A stretch of DNA of 64,000 nucleotides, from assembly GCF_002104995.1 (NCBI RefSeq), contig NW_024468252.1, positions 248,001 to 312,000 on the forward strand. Reading direction: 5' to 3'. The position numbers and the translations under genes are program-made. The notes beneath the pieces were generated by a model. It did no database searches, was not told the origin of the DNA, and saw only the letters and a list, made by a program, of their open reading frames with translations. This DNA is from Linderina pennispora. Its lineage: Eukaryota > Kickxellomycota > Kickxellomycetes > Kickxellales > Kickxellaceae. Shown one piece after another: positions 12,060 through 21,803 of the stretch (position 1 is its first letter; each line of letters starts with the position of its first letter).

Positions 12060-12853
12060 TCAGCAGTTGTTGGCCCGACGGTACGCAGCAAGGTCGCTGA
12101 TGGTAATCATCTTCAGCCCGTGCTCGGCAGCAAAGACCTTGCAGTCGTCTCTCCGCTTCATGGTTCCGTCATCATTGACGAGTTCACACAGCGCACCCGC
12201 CATGTTCAGGCCCGCCAGCCTTGTCAAATCAATGCTAGCCTCTGTATGGCCACCGCGCTCCAGCACACCACCGCGCTTCGCACGCAGCGGGAGAACATGT
12301 CCAGGACGGCGGAATGACTTTGGCTCAGCGTTCTGGAAGTCACCAAGCAGGCTGATGGTGCGGCTGCGGTCATGAGCAGAGATTCCGGTAGATACGCCCT
12401 CGGCAGCATCGACGGTGATGGTGTACTGGGTGCGCAGCGGGTCGGTGCTGTCCTTGACCATCAGGGGAAGCTCGAGCTCGTCAAGGCGGTCCGGGTGCAT
12501 GCCAACGCAGATGTATCCGCTGCTGTAGCGGATCATGAATGTCAGCAGCTCGGGCGTGGCCTTCTCGGCGGCGAAGATCAGATCGCCCTCGTTCTCGCGG
12601 TCCTCGTTGTCCATGACGATTACTGCCTCGCCATTGCCTAAAAGCACAAATCAGCGGATCAGCAGTCAGTGTGGAGTTTTCACGTGCGCTACTGGGTCTC
12701 AGAGGTAGGGCCCAGGCCGATGGGCATGAATTGGCCGGAGTGCTTGGCATAAGCAAGAAGGAAAACGGTGGGATACTTACGAATGGCGTCAAGTGCAGAT
12801 TCGATGGTGTCGAAATCGGACTTTGTCTGGCTGTTGTTAATCTGTGCGGGCAT
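12060..12853 (-). CDS. RIB3: 3,4-dihydroxy-2-butanone 4-phosphate synthase
   Basis: Converts ribulose 5-phosphate to 3,4-dihydroxy-2-butanone 4-phosphate plus formate, the first step of the four-carbon branch of riboflavin synthesis. Two exons: 12781-12853 (73 nt, ATG at 12851-12853, ending SALDAI plus one base) and 12060-12637. The intron at 12638-12780 (143 nt) begins GTAAGT and ends TTTTAG. Splicing restores AIRNGEAVIVMDNEDRENEG, the metal- and substrate-binding acidic loop. Later motifs are HTEASIDLTRLAG and GALCELVNDDG. The product of 216 residues matches the monofunctional fungal enzyme, without a GTP cyclohydrolase II domain. The frame is clean. It is divergent from transaldolase, and its substrate is the product of the 6PGD two genes away. 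Confidence 0.95.
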
Positions 12854-13769
12854 GGCTAGATTCTACAAGTGAGGGCGAGGAGGATCGAGGCAAGAGAGGG
12901 TTAGGTGACAAAAGATGACAGGTGTGCTGCTGCTGGTCAATGGTGCCCTGCGAGTGATAAGGTGACTCCCTGTGGAGGTCACAGCGGTTTACTATTGACA
13001 TTCAGCTGCCCTGCATGTTATGGCCAGCTGACGTGTCTGTTTGTTGGCAGGCATCTTTGCCTCAAGGCGTTAACTGCACTGCCCCCTTCCCAAGAAATAG
13101 TTGGGGAGTGGAGAGGCTGGCAGATATAGGGATCAAGGGAGGCTGGGCGCTTGGAGAACGCTGCGTGTGCTGTATTACCTTCTATGTGCCTGTGTGTGGG
13201 TGTGGGTGGTGTGTGGGTGTGTGGGTTTGGTATGGCCGAAGCGCAAAAAGGGATCAAGGCTGGGAGAGAAGACAGGAGAAAAATATACTGTGGAGTTGAA
13301 AAAGATAGTTTGAAGTTTGTGTGATCGTTGCGGGTCCAGAGGGGAGGAATAGGGGAGCGAGGCGCACGGCTGTTGGGTTATATACGGAAGGCAGTCCGTT
13401 GCCCATGCCCGGCGAAGGCTGGCCATGCCTGGCACTGGCCAGCTGCTGAATAATTGCACACGAGAGTGTTTTCGAACTGGCCGGATTTAGTAATCGCACT
13501 GACAAATCAATTAGCCAGTGTGATCCGGGCGGAATGATTTTGGGAGCAGAGCGCTAGCACGCCCAAACGTGCGCTGACCGCTGGCAGGGTAAGGGTAGTT
13601 GCTGGGCTGATAAATGCAGTGTCACCGTGTTGCGGCCGTTCCTGCGCCCCAAGATATAAGAGGCAGTGAGTGTGGCCGGTGGAGGCGCTTCAGTTCATTT
13701 CACCAAATCACAAACCACCACTTTTCTTGCTTTTTTTTTCCTTCTAACCAGCACTCTCAAGACTTTACC
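12854..13769. promoter_or_regulatory. shared RIB3/transaldolase promoter region
   Basis: A 916-bp divergent intergenic. A GT-rich tract runs through about 13188-13232 (repeated tgtgggtg units). A TATA-like gatataag at about 13653-13660 sits about 110 bp before the transaldolase ATG, followed by a pyrimidine-rich leader. No clear TATA is seen close to the RIB3 start; ttatata near 13380 is over 500 bp away. Confidence 0.5.
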
Positions 13770-14738
13770 ATGGCCACCGTTCTGGATCAACTCAAGAGCT
13801 ACACGACCGTCGTCGCCGATACGGGCGACTTTGAGTCCATCGCGCAGTACAAGCCCACCGATGCGACCACCAACCCGTCGCTGATTCTGGCCGCGGCCAA
13901 CAAGCCCCAGTACGCGCACCTCATCGACGAGGCGATCGTGTACGGCAAGAAGGAGGCCACGACAACCGACGAGCAGGTCGAGAAGGCGTTCGACAAGCTG
14001 CTGGTGAACTTTGGCTCGGAGATCCTCAAGATCGTGCCTGGACGTGTGTCGACAGAGGTCGACGCGCAGTTCTCGTTCGACACAGCGGCCAACGTGCGCA
14101 AGGCCATCGAGATCATTGACCTGTACAAGTCGATTGGCATCGAAAAGGAGCGCGTGCTGATCAAGATTGCGTCGACGTGGGAGGGCATCCAGGCCGCGCG
14201 CGAGCTGGAGGCCAAGCACGGCATCCACTGCAACCTGACGCTGCTGTTCTCGTTCGCGCAGGCGGTCGCATGCGCTGAGGCCGGCGTGACGCTGATCTCG
14301 CCGTTTGTGGGCCGCATCCTCGACTGGTTCAAGGCCAGCACCGGCAAGGCATACGCTGCGCACGAGGACCCCGGCGTCGAGTCGGTGTCGGCCATCTACA
14401 ACTACTACAAGCAGCACGGCTACAAGACCATCGTCATGGGTGCGTCGTTCCGCAACACCGGTGAGATCAAGGAGCTCGCGGGCTGCGACTTCCTGACCAT
14501 CTCGCCGGCGCTGCTGGGTGAGCTGCAGGCTGAGCAGGCTGACCTGCCGCGCAAGCTGTCGCCCGAGGCTGCCGCTGCCGCTGCCGCCATCCCCAAGGTG
14601 ACGTTCGACGAGACTACGTTCCGCTGGGCCCTCAACGAGGACCAGATGGCCACCGAGAAGCTCAGCGACGGCATCCGCAAGTTCAACGCCGACGCCGTCA
14701 AGCTCCGCAAGATCCTGCGCGAGAAGCTGTCTGCTTAA
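13770..14738 (+). CDS. TAL1: transaldolase
   Basis: Non-oxidative pentose phosphate enzyme: sedoheptulose 7-phosphate + glyceraldehyde 3-phosphate to erythrose 4-phosphate + fructose 6-phosphate. The intact intronless frame gives 322 residues, the usual class I length. Key motifs are [13 protein letters not shown] near the N-terminus, [12 protein letters not shown] with the Schiff-base Lys at residue 132, [15 protein letters not shown] and [12 protein letters not shown] chose ATG at 13770 because [20 protein letters not shown] is the family N-terminus and it follows a pyrimidine-rich leader; an upstream in-frame ATG would add an unconserved extension. Codon use is strongly G/C-ending, typical of a highly expressed gene. 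The next gene downstream is 6PGD. Confidence 0.97.
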   Translation: MATVLDQLKSYTTVVADTGDFESIAQYKPTDATTNPSLILAAANKPQYAHLIDEAIVYGKKEATTTDEQVEKAFDKLLVNFGSEILKIVPGRVSTEVDAQFSFDTAANVRKAIEIIDLYKSIGIEKERVLIKIASTWEGIQAARELEAKHGIHCNLTLLFSFAQAVACAEAGVTLISPFVGRILDWFKASTGKAYAAHEDPGVESVSAIYNYYKQHGYKTIVMGASFRNTGEIKELAGCDFLTISPALLGELQAEQADLPRKLSPEAAAAAAAIPKVTFDETTFRWALNEDQMATEKLSDGIRKFNADAVKLRKILREKLSA

Positions 14739-15678
14739 AGACTCATTAACGGGCTTCTTTCTAGTTTCTGAAATGTATCCTCTATGCCACACCTACGCTC
14801 CCCAAACTGGGACCGGATGTTAGCACGCCGGTGATGAGGCAATCTCCTGCCTCCGCTCCTGCTATCGGAGCATTTTCGCCTTCCTCGTGCCTGGGCGATT
14901 TGCAGAAGACCGAGCTTCTTCAACGTTGGCTTTGACAATTGGCTGCAATAATCCCGGACAATGGCGGCCAAGCCCAAAGCGCACGGGCTGGTGCATGGTC
15001 CCCACGCCTGTGCAGCAGCAGCAGCAGCAGCGTTCTTTTGTCAGGACATAGAGACATATGTCAGCACCACTCGGAGGTGTGTATGGCGACCCTCCGGCTC
15101 ATGTAGCCTTGGGCGGTAGTGTTCCCAAAAGTGGCATCTTGACCACCCCCGTGCCGCAACACATTAGAAATTGGAGGCGGGTATCACCGGTTACTGGCAT
15201 TTGTAATTGACTGGCTGTCCTGCGGTGTTCAGCCTGGGTTTGGCTATTAGCTGGCAGCCGGAAATTTCTCTGGCCAGCGATTGGCTCCAGGGGCGCGAGG
15301 GATCTCCTCATGCGCCTGGGCTCGAAGCTTACAGCAGTGGAGGGCGTGTTTTAGTCAGCTACCAGGGGTGGGCTTGATAAGGACCACCGCTCTACCGCGA
15401 CACGCAAACCGCTGGCAGCGCTTGGAATCGCCTCTCGCCCCAACAAGCAGCGCGTATTGCCACAACGCCATTGGCAAGCAAAAAGAAGATACCCGCCCTG
15501 CGCGCCCTAAACCGATTTTTGTCTCCTGGCATGCGGGTCTGGCCAGAGGGATTTAAGAAGCCGCCATGGCGCCCTCCCCTGTGGCCTTCATCATATAGCT
15601 CTGTATTTAAAAAACCCATCCCCCTGCTCTTGTTTTTTTTCTCATCTCCACTTACTACCCAGCTTTACCACCTATACG
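14739..15678. promoter_or_regulatory. transaldolase 3' flank and 6PGD promoter
   Basis: No gene recognised in 940 bp. A short CAG run (gcagcagcagcagcagcag) lies near 15013-15031. The right end has atttaaaaaa near 15604, about 75 bp before the 6PGD ATG, and a T/C-rich leader. Confidence 0.45.
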
Positions 15679-17137
15679 ATGACTACCGCTGTTGCTGATT
15701 TCGGCCTTATCGGCCTGGCCGTCATGGGCCAGAACCTGATTCTCAACATCAACGACCACGGCTTCAAGGTGTGTGCGTACAACCGTACTGTGGCCAAGGT
15801 CGACAACTTCCTGGCCAACGAGGCCAAGGGCACTGAGATTGTCGGAGCGCACTCCATCGAGGAGTTTGTGGCCAAGCTGAAGCGGCCCCGCAAGATCATG
15901 CTGCTGGTCAAGGCCGGTAGCGCCGTCGATGCCTTCATCGAGACCCTGCTGCCGCACCTCGAGGAGGGTGACATCGTCATTGACGGCGGCAACTCGCACT
16001 ACCCGGACACCCAGCGCCGGTACGAGTACCTGACCTCGAAGAAGATCCTGTTTGTGGGCTGCGGTGTGTCGGGCGGCGAGGAGGGCGCGCGCTACGGGCC
16101 GTCGCTGATGCCGGGAGGCAACCCCGAGGCGTGGCCGCACCTGAAGCCGATCTTCCAGGCTATCGCTGCCAAGGCGCCCGACGGTGCCCCGTGCTGCGAC
16201 TGGGTGGGCGAGGGCGGCGCCGGCCACTTTGTCAAGATGGTTCACAACGGTATCGAGTACGGAGACATGCAGCTGATCACCGAGGTGTACCAGCTTCTGC
16301 GCGACGGCCTGGGCCTGTCGGACGACGAGCAGGGCGACATCTTTGAGAAGTGGAACAAGGGCGTGCTGGACTCGTTCCTGATCGAGATTACCACCGATAT
16401 CCTGCGCTTCAAGGACACCGACGGCCAGCCGCTGGTCGAGAAGATCCGCGATGCCGCCGGCCAGAAGGGTACTGGCAAGTGGACCGCCATCTCCGCCCTC
16501 GACTACGGCATGCCCGTGACCCTGATCGGCGAGGCTGTGTTTGCCCGCTGCCTGTCGGCCATCAAGGACGAGCGCGTGCGTGCCTCCAAGATCCTGGCTG
16601 GCCCTGCCCATGGCGCCTTCACCGGCGACAAGGCCCAGCTGATCAAGGACCTCGAGCAGGCCATGTATGCCTCCAAGATCATCGTACGGCCCAGGGCTTC
16701 ATGCTGATGCGCGAGGCTTCGGCCCAGTACAAGTGGAACCTCAACTACGGCTCCATTGCCCTCATGTGGCGCGGCGGCTGCATCATCCGCTCGGCCTTCC
16801 TCGGCGACATCAAGCACGCCTTCGACACCAACGCCAACCTCGAGAACCTGCTCTTTGATCCGTTCTTCCAGGAGGCCACTGCCGCCGCCCAGTCTGGCTG
16901 GCGCAACACCATTGCCTCGGCCGTGGTCATGGGCATTCCCGTGCCTGCCCTTGGCACCGCCCTGTCGTTCTACGACGGCTACCGCACTGCCCGCCTGCCC
17001 GCCAACCTGCTGCAGGCCCAGCGCGACTACTTTGGCGCCCACACCTACGAGCTCGACGGCCAGCCCGGCAAGTGGATCCACACCAACTGGACCTGGCCGC
17101 GGTCGGTAACGTCTCGGCCACGACCTACGATGCGTAG
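15679..17137 (+). CDS. GND1: 6-phosphogluconate dehydrogenase, decarboxylating, with three indels
   Basis: Oxidative pentose phosphate enzyme: 6-phosphogluconate + NADP+ to ribulose 5-phosphate + CO2 + NADPH. The Rossmann motif is [15 protein letters not shown]. The catalytic region has [20 protein letters not shown] and [16 protein letters not shown]. The C-terminal half continues with [19 protein letters not shown] and [10 protein letters not shown]. Frame analysis shows net loss of one base near 16685 (between SKII and AQGF), an extra T near 17094 after TGGACC, and an extra C near 17104. Correcting the last two gives the family ending [10 protein letters not shown] and the stop at 17135-17137. 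About 485 residues as expected. The errors lie outside any plausible intron, so I treat the gene as functional with assembly errors. Confidence 0.92.
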
Positions 17138-17255
17138 GCACCTTTCTCTAACTTTAATTCTCAAACAACACTTCTACCTTAACAAGCCATGGCTTTCATG
17201 TGTGCTTTGCAGGAGAGGAGACATGGCAATGCTGTTTGTTTGACACTGTTCTACA

Positions 17256-18164
17256 CTAGTTTTGCTTGACCTTGTTCGTACGCTTGGCGTCGTAGGCCTG
17301 GAACCGCCGGTCGGTGCCAAACACCCGGTCCCACCACCTGAACGTCGATGCAAAGTTATCGACAAACGCCATATGGTGGTAGTCATGGTGGGCGGCACCA
17401 GCCCAGAACGGCAGCCAGTGGTTCATGGCCCACGGGAAATCGTATCCGCAATGAGCCTCGACGGTCTGCCACAGCCTGGCAGCGATCCAAATCAGCATAG
17501 TCGTGATATGCACCTGCTCGACAAAGTAGTTGAACAGCAGCGGGCCTGCGATCGTGCCCTGGCCGAGGATTGCGGTCTCAAGCGGATGCGCGTACTCAGC
17601 AGGCGATGCCAAAGGGCGCCGTGTATTCATGGTGCACCTTGTGGATCTTCTTGTACAGAATGCCGTAGTGGAACGAGCGGTGTGCCCAGTAGTGGTAAAA
17701 GTCCTCAATCACGAAAAACACGCACACCTGGAACACCACCTTGGTCCACTGGCGGAAACGGCACGCCGCAGTCGAACCCGACCAGGTCGGCTGCCGGCTT
17801 GAAGAACATCATCATGGGCAGCTGCACGAAGAGCTGGCTGAAGATCAGCGACTTTAGGCACTTCCACCACTGCTCGTTTGAGATCTCGCGGTCCGGCTGC
17901 AGCTTGTACTTTTGCAGCGCCTGGAATATAGTCGGCAATCAGGTACGGGACATACCGGCCGTAGTAGAATGTCTGGTGAATCGTGAATGCGATAATGCCG
18001 AATACCAGTGCCTCGTTGCGGCCCTCGAAGAGCGAGAGCCATGTGCGCTCCGCCCACGCCGGCGTGTAGCCGGCAGGAATCACCTTCGACATGTCGCCGG
18101 TCGTGTTGAGGCCTGCGAGGAACTTGTCCAGCAGTGTGTCGGGCAGCGTCGCGTTCGTTGCCAT
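17256..18164 (-). CDS. ERG25: C-4 methylsterol oxidase, with frame changes
   Basis: ER-membrane di-iron oxygenase that oxidises the C-4 methyl groups of ergosterol precursors. ATG at 18162-18164; the span equals about 302 codons, the family length. All three histidine boxes are readable: HYWAHRSFH (17640-17680 region), [11 protein letters not shown], and [11 protein letters not shown] near the C-terminus, followed by [11 protein letters not shown]. Hydrophobic segments surround [14 protein letters not shown] and [16 protein letters not shown]. The frame changes near 17935, 17750 and 17610, leaving the motifs in different frames. A TATA box (ctataaa on the minus strand, 18261-18267) lies about 100 bp upstream. 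Divergent from YOS1. The gene is normally essential and its motifs are intact, so the breaks look like sequence errors. Confidence 0.9.
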
Positions 18165-18731
18165 TGTCTTGGGGGTTTAGGATGAATATAAAGATAGAGG
18201 TATGCAAAATAAAAACGATGATAGTGGCGAAGAGCGGGCGATGGGGGTTGCGGCTGGGTCTTTATAGTCCGCTGGTACTGTCTCCCAGTCTCCTGAGGCA
18301 TTGAGTACCAGTGGTGTGTGTGTGCTAGTCCAAGCAGCCGTTTCCCTCTGTTTTGCAGTTGATGAAAAAGGCTGTTCCGGTACAACCCATCGGACTTGCC
18401 GAAGCACACAGCTAAGCGCAGAAAGGCAGGGCCGCCAAGGCAATGCAATGTCCGGTATATCCCCCTCCACAACAGCGCTAGAACGTGCTGCTCGGGTGCC
18501 TGGAATCATGCCACTTCCAACACATCTGCAATGTAGTTGCGTGAATCGGCTAGGTCCGTTTACCGGCCAGACGATGTCGATCGATTGCTTGGTGGTTGAG
18601 CAGCAGATCTGATGCGGTTCGGGTGATCAAGCTCATGCAGCAGGGCTTTTCTGCATGTGTCGTCGGCGAATTCGTCGTCGCCTTCTTTCCTCGTTTTTCT
18701 CTGCGCATTTCCCTTGCTCTTCACAGCTACC
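18165..18731. promoter_or_regulatory. divergent ERG25/YOS1 promoter
   Basis: 567 bp between two divergent genes. The ERG25 TATA box lies at 18261-18267. A T/C-rich leader (tcttcctttctcg-like) precedes the YOS1 ATG. No other element recognised. Confidence 0.45.
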
Positions 18732-19141
18732 ATGTCTGGCATCTTCACATTACTCTACGTTGCATTGCTGATGCTTAATGCAGTGGCCATCTTGAATGAG
18801 GAGCGGTTCTTGGCGCGGAGTAAGTTTTCCCTCCCGGCAGCACAGGGGCAGTCGGCTCGAGTCCGACAGCAAGTCTCCCATCGGAACTAACAGGTGGATG
18901 TTCATTTTGTAGTTGGCTGGGCACGCAACAGCGCAGATGTCTACGGAGACACAGAGTCGGTCAAATCCAAACTCATCAACCTGATCTCGGCAGTGCGGAC
19001 GCTGATGAGGAGTAAGTCTCGTTTATTCTGTGACGTGGAAGACGCTCCGCACGCCTTTTTTGCTAACATCCATACCTACGTGTAGTCCCACTCATCGCCA
19101 TAAACGTTCTTGTAATTGTATACGAGCTCACCATCGGCTGA
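18732..19141 (+). CDS. YOS1: Yos1/IER3IP1 family ER-Golgi transport protein
   Basis: Small membrane protein of COPII vesicles needed for ER-to-Golgi transport with Yip1-Yif1. Three exons: 18732-18819, 18913-19011 and 19086-19141, with introns of 93 and 74 nt that begin GTAAGT and end TAG. The spliced product is 80 residues, matching IER3IP1 (82). An N-terminal hydrophobic helix (GIFTLLYVALLMLNAVAIL) is followed by the hallmark NEERFLAR, then KSKLINLISAVRTLMR and the C-terminal helix PLIAINVLVIVYELTIG. The exons are too small to appear as one reading frame, but each junction restores the conserved sequence. No frame errors. Confidence 0.95.
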
Positions 19142-19766
19142 ACACAAACATCGGCAGCGTCCCCACCACCAATGCGTTCCTGTTTCCCAAATGACTTTGC
19201 CGTTAACCTTCTTAATATATCTGCTTTCTTCACCATTCCACGGTCTATCTTGATGAATCGGCACCAGTATCCAGATAGGTAAAGCGGACTAGAGTATTTT
19301 CTGGCACCAGGAGGATATATTGTCGGCCCTTTGCTCGCCCGACAGCGCCTTATCTTTATTTTGCTGACCTGCAATCTCTGTTTGTATCTGTGCCTTGCGC
19401 TTCTCTTTTTCCTTCTCTATTGCTCGTCTCTGCTTCTAGAATTCCACTCACTCTTTAACTCATTCGCAAAACCTCCGTTTTCAACCAACGCTGGACCCCT
19501 GGTTTTCGTGGTACACGTTCTCCGACACACTGGTCTGTAAGGGATACTCTGGGTCTCTGTGGAGGAACGAACTGTTTTCTTTTAATAGTTGTCATTTCGA
19601 CCAATTTACAGCCTCTTTATAACATTGCCCGCTCTACTTGAGCCTATTGCTACGCGGCGGTCCCCACCGAACCAGCGGCCTTTTGTACATATATATATAT
19701 TCTACTACTGCGACCACAAATAGCGGAAAGCCGTATTGTGTTTTGCTTGTTTTCTCCCTTTAACAC
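19142..19766. other. YOS1 3' flank and carrier promoter
   Basis: 625 bp without a recognised gene. It contains T/C-rich tracts around 19380-19440 and an AT dinucleotide run (atatatatat) near 19690, about 75 bp before the carrier start, which may serve as its TATA element. Confidence 0.45.
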
Positions 19767-21207
19767 ATGGCGCTCTCCGGCAGTTCGGCAGCAGGCACCA
19801 GCCAGTCGGATTCCGGTGACAGTATCCTGAAACGAACGTCAGGGTTCGCCTGGCGACAGAAAGTCGGGCGGGACCATGACATGGAAGCAGATTGCGAGTA
19901 CTGACTCGGGGCAACAGAGGTGGCGGATGGCCCTATACGAGAACCGCACGCTTGCGTCGGCTATCACTGCGGCTGTGACTGGCATTCTTGCCGGGTACCC
20001 TGTAAGTGCTTGAAATGGATGCAGCGCACGACATCACATGTGCACTTTGTTCTTTGCTGCTGTTGCTAACCCGCCTGTGCAAATTCTCCGCCAAACAAAC
20101 AAAATGGGAGCAACGGAGATGTTGTAGTTTGACACTCTAAAGACGCGGATGCAGACACACCACTACTCGTCGCTGCTGACATGCTTGCGGAAATCCCTGG
20201 CCGAGGAAGGGCTCCTGGGGCTGTATCGCGGATTCCTGCCTCCCCTGATGACGACGTCAGCAGCAAAGTCTCTGTCGTTTTCGGTCTTTGAGGGCACAAA
20301 GCAGTGGCTGCGGGACCACGATCCGCTAAGGGGCATGCGGTCAATTGTGCCCGACTTCCAGCGTACGACGCTCGGATCTGTGGCTCTGACTGCGGCCCTG
20401 TCGGGCAGCGTGGCGGGCACCACAATCGCCGTCATGTGCTGTCCGCTGGAGCTGGTCAAGATCCAGATGCAGCTGGCGAATCTCCTGAAGAAGGAGATGG
20501 AAGGGGCAGTAAAGCAGACGCTGGGGCTGACAGGCAGGCAGAGCGCGTCGCCGGCGTGGGCAAGGTCCAATCTGTCGGTGTGTCGCGAGATTTTCCGCCA
20601 GAAGGGCGCCCTGGGGCTTTACTCGGGGCTGCAGCTGCACATCAGTAAGTACCAATTACCACAGCGAGGCATGCGCGTCTTGGGCATGTCGCACATCCGT
20701 GGATGAATGCCAAGACAGAAAATACTTTTTGGACATGCACATGGTCACGCACCGCTTGCATGACTTGTGATGTTGCGCATGGGCAAGAGCACTCAACAGA
20801 TTTTTCTCTTTCTGGTAGTCCGTGACCTGAGCGGGACCGCAATATACTTTGCGTCCTACGAGACAGTCAAAGAGACGCTGCGGCGGCTGACGGGATCCAA
20901 CCACACCGGGCCGCTCACGCATATGCTGGCGGGTGGCACTTGCGGCGTTGTTTCGTGGCTCATCATTTTCCCCGTGGACCTGGTCAAGTCCACGATGCAG
21001 TCGCAGATTTTGAAACCACGCAGCACATGGGCGTTCCAGAGCTCGTGGCAGTGCGCGCGCGACATTTATGCGAAGCTGGGCATGTCGGGGCTTTACCGCG
21101 GCATTTCGGTCAGCCTGATCCGAGCATTCCCACTGCATGGCCTGAACTTTGTCGTATACGAGTGGGCGCGGGCGACCATTTGCAAGCTGGCTGGGCGGCC
21201 AGAATAG
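19767..21207 (+). CDS. mitochondrial carrier family (SLC25) protein
   Basis: Six-helix inner-membrane transporter with three repeats, each carrying the PX[DE]XX[KR] signature: GYPFDTLKTRMQ (split by intron 1), CCPLELVKIQMQ and IFPVDLVKSTMQ. Each is followed by an aromatic-Gly motif (GLYRGFLPPL, GLYSGLQLH, GLYRGISVSL). Exons are 19767-20001, 20128-20644 and 20819-21207; introns of 126 and 174 nt begin GTAAGT and end GTAG. Exon 1 needs a one-base frame change near 19845 if translation starts at ATG 19767. Otherwise ATG 19876 (MTWKQIASTDSG) gives an uninterrupted frame. The sequence resembles the carnitine/amino-acid carrier branch (CRC1, SLC25A45/47/48), but I cannot assign a substrate. Confidence 0.87.
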
Positions 21208-21803
21208 TCTATATTTAGAACGCATTTTGCTATATGGAAGGCATCAGATTCAACTGTAGGGGCGCTACTTCTTGATATTGCGCAGCCGGGACGCTCTTGG
21301 CCAGGGCGGTGCAGCTGGCCAGTTACCATCTGCCAGAAACACAGTCCCCAGATGATTTGGGGGAATGCCAAGACTCAACAGGCGTGATTTTACTAATTGG
21401 TGCCAATTGCGTCATGGGTTCATCCGCAACAGACGAGATTTGTCGCGCACATGCAGCCATTTACGGAAGAGCCGGGTTGTGGTCGTTCTAAAAATAGCCC
21501 GGGACACGCTCAAGTGGCAACGCAATAATTGTGCCGTTTTCACAAAGGGCACGTCGTCATGGACAGGCTGGGAAATCAAGCGCTTTTTTCCGCCAGAGTA
21601 TCGTACTGCGATTTGTTTTTCGGAGGGGTGCTGGTGGTCGGACCAGGGGTTCATCGCCCTCCTCCCGCTCTGCTTGCTGCCACACACGCGCGGGTGTTTT
21701 GGTATAAAAAGCTGGCCACTGCCGGCTGCACGCCTTGCCTGCTTGCTTCAGTATTCTCTACTCTTTTTCTCCAGTCTTTATCAGCAAACACTTCATCAAA
21801 AAA
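21208..21803. promoter_or_regulatory. promoter of the CipC-like gene
   Basis: A strong TATA box, tataaaaa, lies at 21703-21710, about 100 bp before the ATG. A pyrimidine-rich stretch follows it and an A-rich Kozak context (caaaaaaatg) precedes the start. The left part is the carrier 3' flank; nothing else recognised. Confidence 0.6.

Noticed and set aside
13188-13232. GT-rich tract as a telomere-like repeat
   Set aside because: Units are irregular and internal between housekeeping genes; no array of a fixed telomere unit.
13695-14792. 365-residue ORF antisense to transaldolase
   Set aside because: It mirrors the G/C-ending codons of the real gene and has low-complexity Leu/Arg/Val composition. 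The same effect gives long antisense frames over eIF3c (24972-26465), the GH35-like gene (30403-31950) and casein kinase (45498-46652).
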